From the NCBI GenBank assembly GCA_009618475.1, contig WJOV01000147.1, positions 1 to 7,564 of the forward strand: 7,564 nucleotides of DNA, in the 5' to 3' direction. Made by a program: the position numbers and the translations under genes. Below the pieces are notes generated by a model. It searched no databases. It was not told the origin of the DNA and saw only the letters and a program-made list of their open reading frames with translations. Source of the DNA: Methanosarcinales archaeon. Its GTDB lineage: Archaea > Halobacteriota > Syntropharchaeia > Alkanophagales > Methanospirareceae. This document shows positions 6,539 through 7,564 of the stretch, in pieces (position 1 is the first letter of the stretch; each line of letters starts with the position of its first letter).

Positions 6539-6551
6539 AAAACTATGTTTT
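6539..6551. promoter_or_regulatory. Short palindrome in promoter, possible operator
   Basis: AAAAC-TAT-GTTTT is a perfect 5-bp inverted repeat with a 3-bp spacer, lying between the TATA-like box and the start at 6533. That is a place where archaeal repressors can block transcription. The RHH-like protein two reading frames downstream is a candidate ligand. It is short and AT-rich, so it may be chance. Confidence 0.25.
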
Positions 6552-6556
6552 TTAAT

Positions 6557-6564
6557 CTATATAA
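6557..6564 (-). promoter_or_regulatory. Archaeal TATA box for the nuclease-fragment/RHH pair
   Basis: TTATATAG on the - strand starts one base past the glutamate synthase stop codon. Its centre is about 26 bp upstream of ATG 6533, so transcription would begin at or next to the start codon. The absence of a Shine-Dalgarno there agrees with a leaderless mRNA. Confidence 0.45.
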
Positions 6565-7564
6565 TCATTCATAACATTTAAAAATTAAACCGTTGAGCCA
6601 TCCGGTGCCAGTAAGGACTGCTAAATCCTTATTCATCGCGACAAGATCGTCGCTATCGAGTTTGTTAACATCGTCTTTCCCCACGATCCTGGTTAAATTA
6701 GCTATTTCCTGGGTTGCTATGGTAACAAAATTAGATAGTTTTTTAATACCTTCTTCAACGTCAAGCTGCTTGACTAATGCCGGATTATGAGTAGTTACGC
6801 CCGTGGGACACAATCCCGTGTGGCAAATTCTATATTGCTCGCAATTGATAGCGATTAAGGCTGCTGTGCCGATATACACCGCGTCTGCGCCAAGAGCAAG
6901 GCATTTGGCAAAATCAGCAGAAGTACGCAAACCTCCACCAGCGATAATAGACATCTTATTTTTCACACCACGGTCTGTAAGAACTCTAAAAGCCCGGGGC
7001 AATGCTGCAAAAATTGGAATACCTACGTGTTCCCTCACGTAAAAATCCGTTGCTCCAGTACCACCACCAAATCCGTCAAGAGCGATAAAGTCAACCCCGG
7101 CATCAACTAAAACCGGAATATCCTTTTCTACATTGCCACAACCAATCTTTGCTCCTATCGGAACGCCATCTGTAACCTCACGTAACCAGGAAACTTTTTC
7201 TTTTATTTCTTGCGGTGTATGCATATCGTGATGGTGCGCTGGCGAGTACGCGGCTTCTCTACCCTTCAAACCTCTAACCTTTGCGACATCCGGAGTCATT
7301 TTACTGGCAGGCAAGTAACTTCCTTTACCTGGATAAGCGCCCTGCCCAAAACGTATCTCAACAGCCGCAACCCGCTTCAGCATTTTCTCGTCAACACCAA
7401 ATCTGCCCGTGGAATACTGGCATATAAGACAATCCGAGGCAACATTGAGTTCCTCTTCCAGTATGCCCCCTTCACCAGAATTAAACGCAATGTTCAATTT
7501 TGAAGCTACCTGTGCAATAACCAGTTTAACGTTTTTTGAAGTCGCACCATAGCTCATCCCGATT
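6565..7564 (-). CDS. gltB: FMN-dependent glutamate synthase domain 2 protein (GltB-type), C-terminal part
   Basis: C-terminal ~332 residues of an archaeal-type glutamate synthase large-subunit protein, which would reduce 2-oxoglutarate plus ammonia-derived nitrogen to glutamate using electrons passed through Fe-S and FMN. Numbering from the internal Met at 7557: GATSKNVK at 4-11; NSGEGG at 26-31; STGRFGV at 49-55; IRFGQGAYPGKG at 68-79; GFGGGTGATD at 162-171; the phosphate-binding stretch IIAGGGLRTSADFAKCLALGADAVYIGTAAL at 204-234; and cysteines C239, C245, C250 in the CxxxxxCxxxxC pattern of the 3Fe-4S site. The frame stays open to the right edge with Ile-Gly before that Met, matching the family block GMSYGA, so the start is outside the window. 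An N-terminal ferredoxin-like domain is expected there but not seen. An MgsC-like methylamine-glutamate enzyme subunit is the alternative. The gene ends 31 bp before the nuclease-fragment gene. Confidence 0.88.
   Translation of the reverse strand, partial: IGMSYGATSKNVKLVIAQVASKLNIAFNSGEGGILEEELNVASDCLICQYSTGRFGVDEKMLKRVAAVEIRFGQGAYPGKGSYLPASKMTPDVAKVRGLKGREAAYSPAHHHDMHTPQEIKEKVSWLREVTDGVPIGAKIGCGNVEKDIPVLVDAGVDFIALDGFGGGTGATDFYVREHVGIPIFAALPRAFRVLTDRGVKNKMSIIAGGGLRTSADFAKCLALGADAVYIGTAALIAINCEQYRICHTGLCPTGVTTHNPALVKQLDVEEGIKKLSNFVTIATQEIANLTRIVGKDDVNKLDSDDLVAMNKDLAVLTGTGWLNGLIFKCYE

Noticed and set aside
6593..7503. Three + strand open frames opposite the glutamate synthase gene
   Set aside because: They are antisense to strongly conserved FMN and Fe-S motifs and have no recognisable features.

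Overview
This window reads as accessory (defence-type) DNA next to a metabolic gene, probably from a euryarchaeon. The archaeal call is an inference. It rests on an archaeal-style FMN-dependent glutamate synthase domain protein at the right edge, a DUF2283 protein of the sort common in archaea, and a TATA-like box about 26 bp upstream of an apparently leaderless start. A methanogen or ANME-type lineage would fit, but I could not test this.

Left part, + strand (1-5318). A large restriction-modification enzyme of the type ISP / type IIG kind enters from the left edge. Its methyltransferase core and C-terminal specificity region lie in 161-2509. Its N-terminal part continues in another frame at 1-112, so the gene is broken by a one-base frameshift around 97-112. 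A 924-residue STAND/AAA-type P-loop NTPase with a long helical-repeat tail follows after 34 bp. It has its own Shine-Dalgarno sequence and a GTG start. The two genes look like one operon and a candidate defence module.

Middle (5319-6533). The remaining genes are on the - strand, so the NTPase gene converges on them; a small hairpin lies in the 87-bp gap. Reading leftward from the right there are three small genes. The first (6533-6126) is an N-terminal PD-(D/E)XK nuclease fragment of a second, different R-M enzyme, cut off abruptly after its conserved QLRRYA block. The second (6141-5740) overlaps it and encodes a protein of unknown family with a C-terminal ribbon-helix-helix-like segment. The third (5609-5406) is a 67-residue DUF2283 protein. 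Strong Shine-Dalgarno sequences precede the second and third, while the first appears leaderless under a TATA box with a short palindrome beside it.

Right edge, - strand (6565-7564). The C-terminal ~332 residues of a glutamate synthase domain-2 (GltB-type) protein, with the FMN-site glycine motifs and the 3Fe-4S cysteine pattern; its start lies outside the window.

No stretch longer than 130 bp lacks a gene. I saw no tRNA, rRNA, CRISPR array, transposase or insertion-sequence ends. The most interesting pieces are the R-M/NTPase pair with its unusual NTPase, and the nuclease-fragment/RHH pair with its possible operator.
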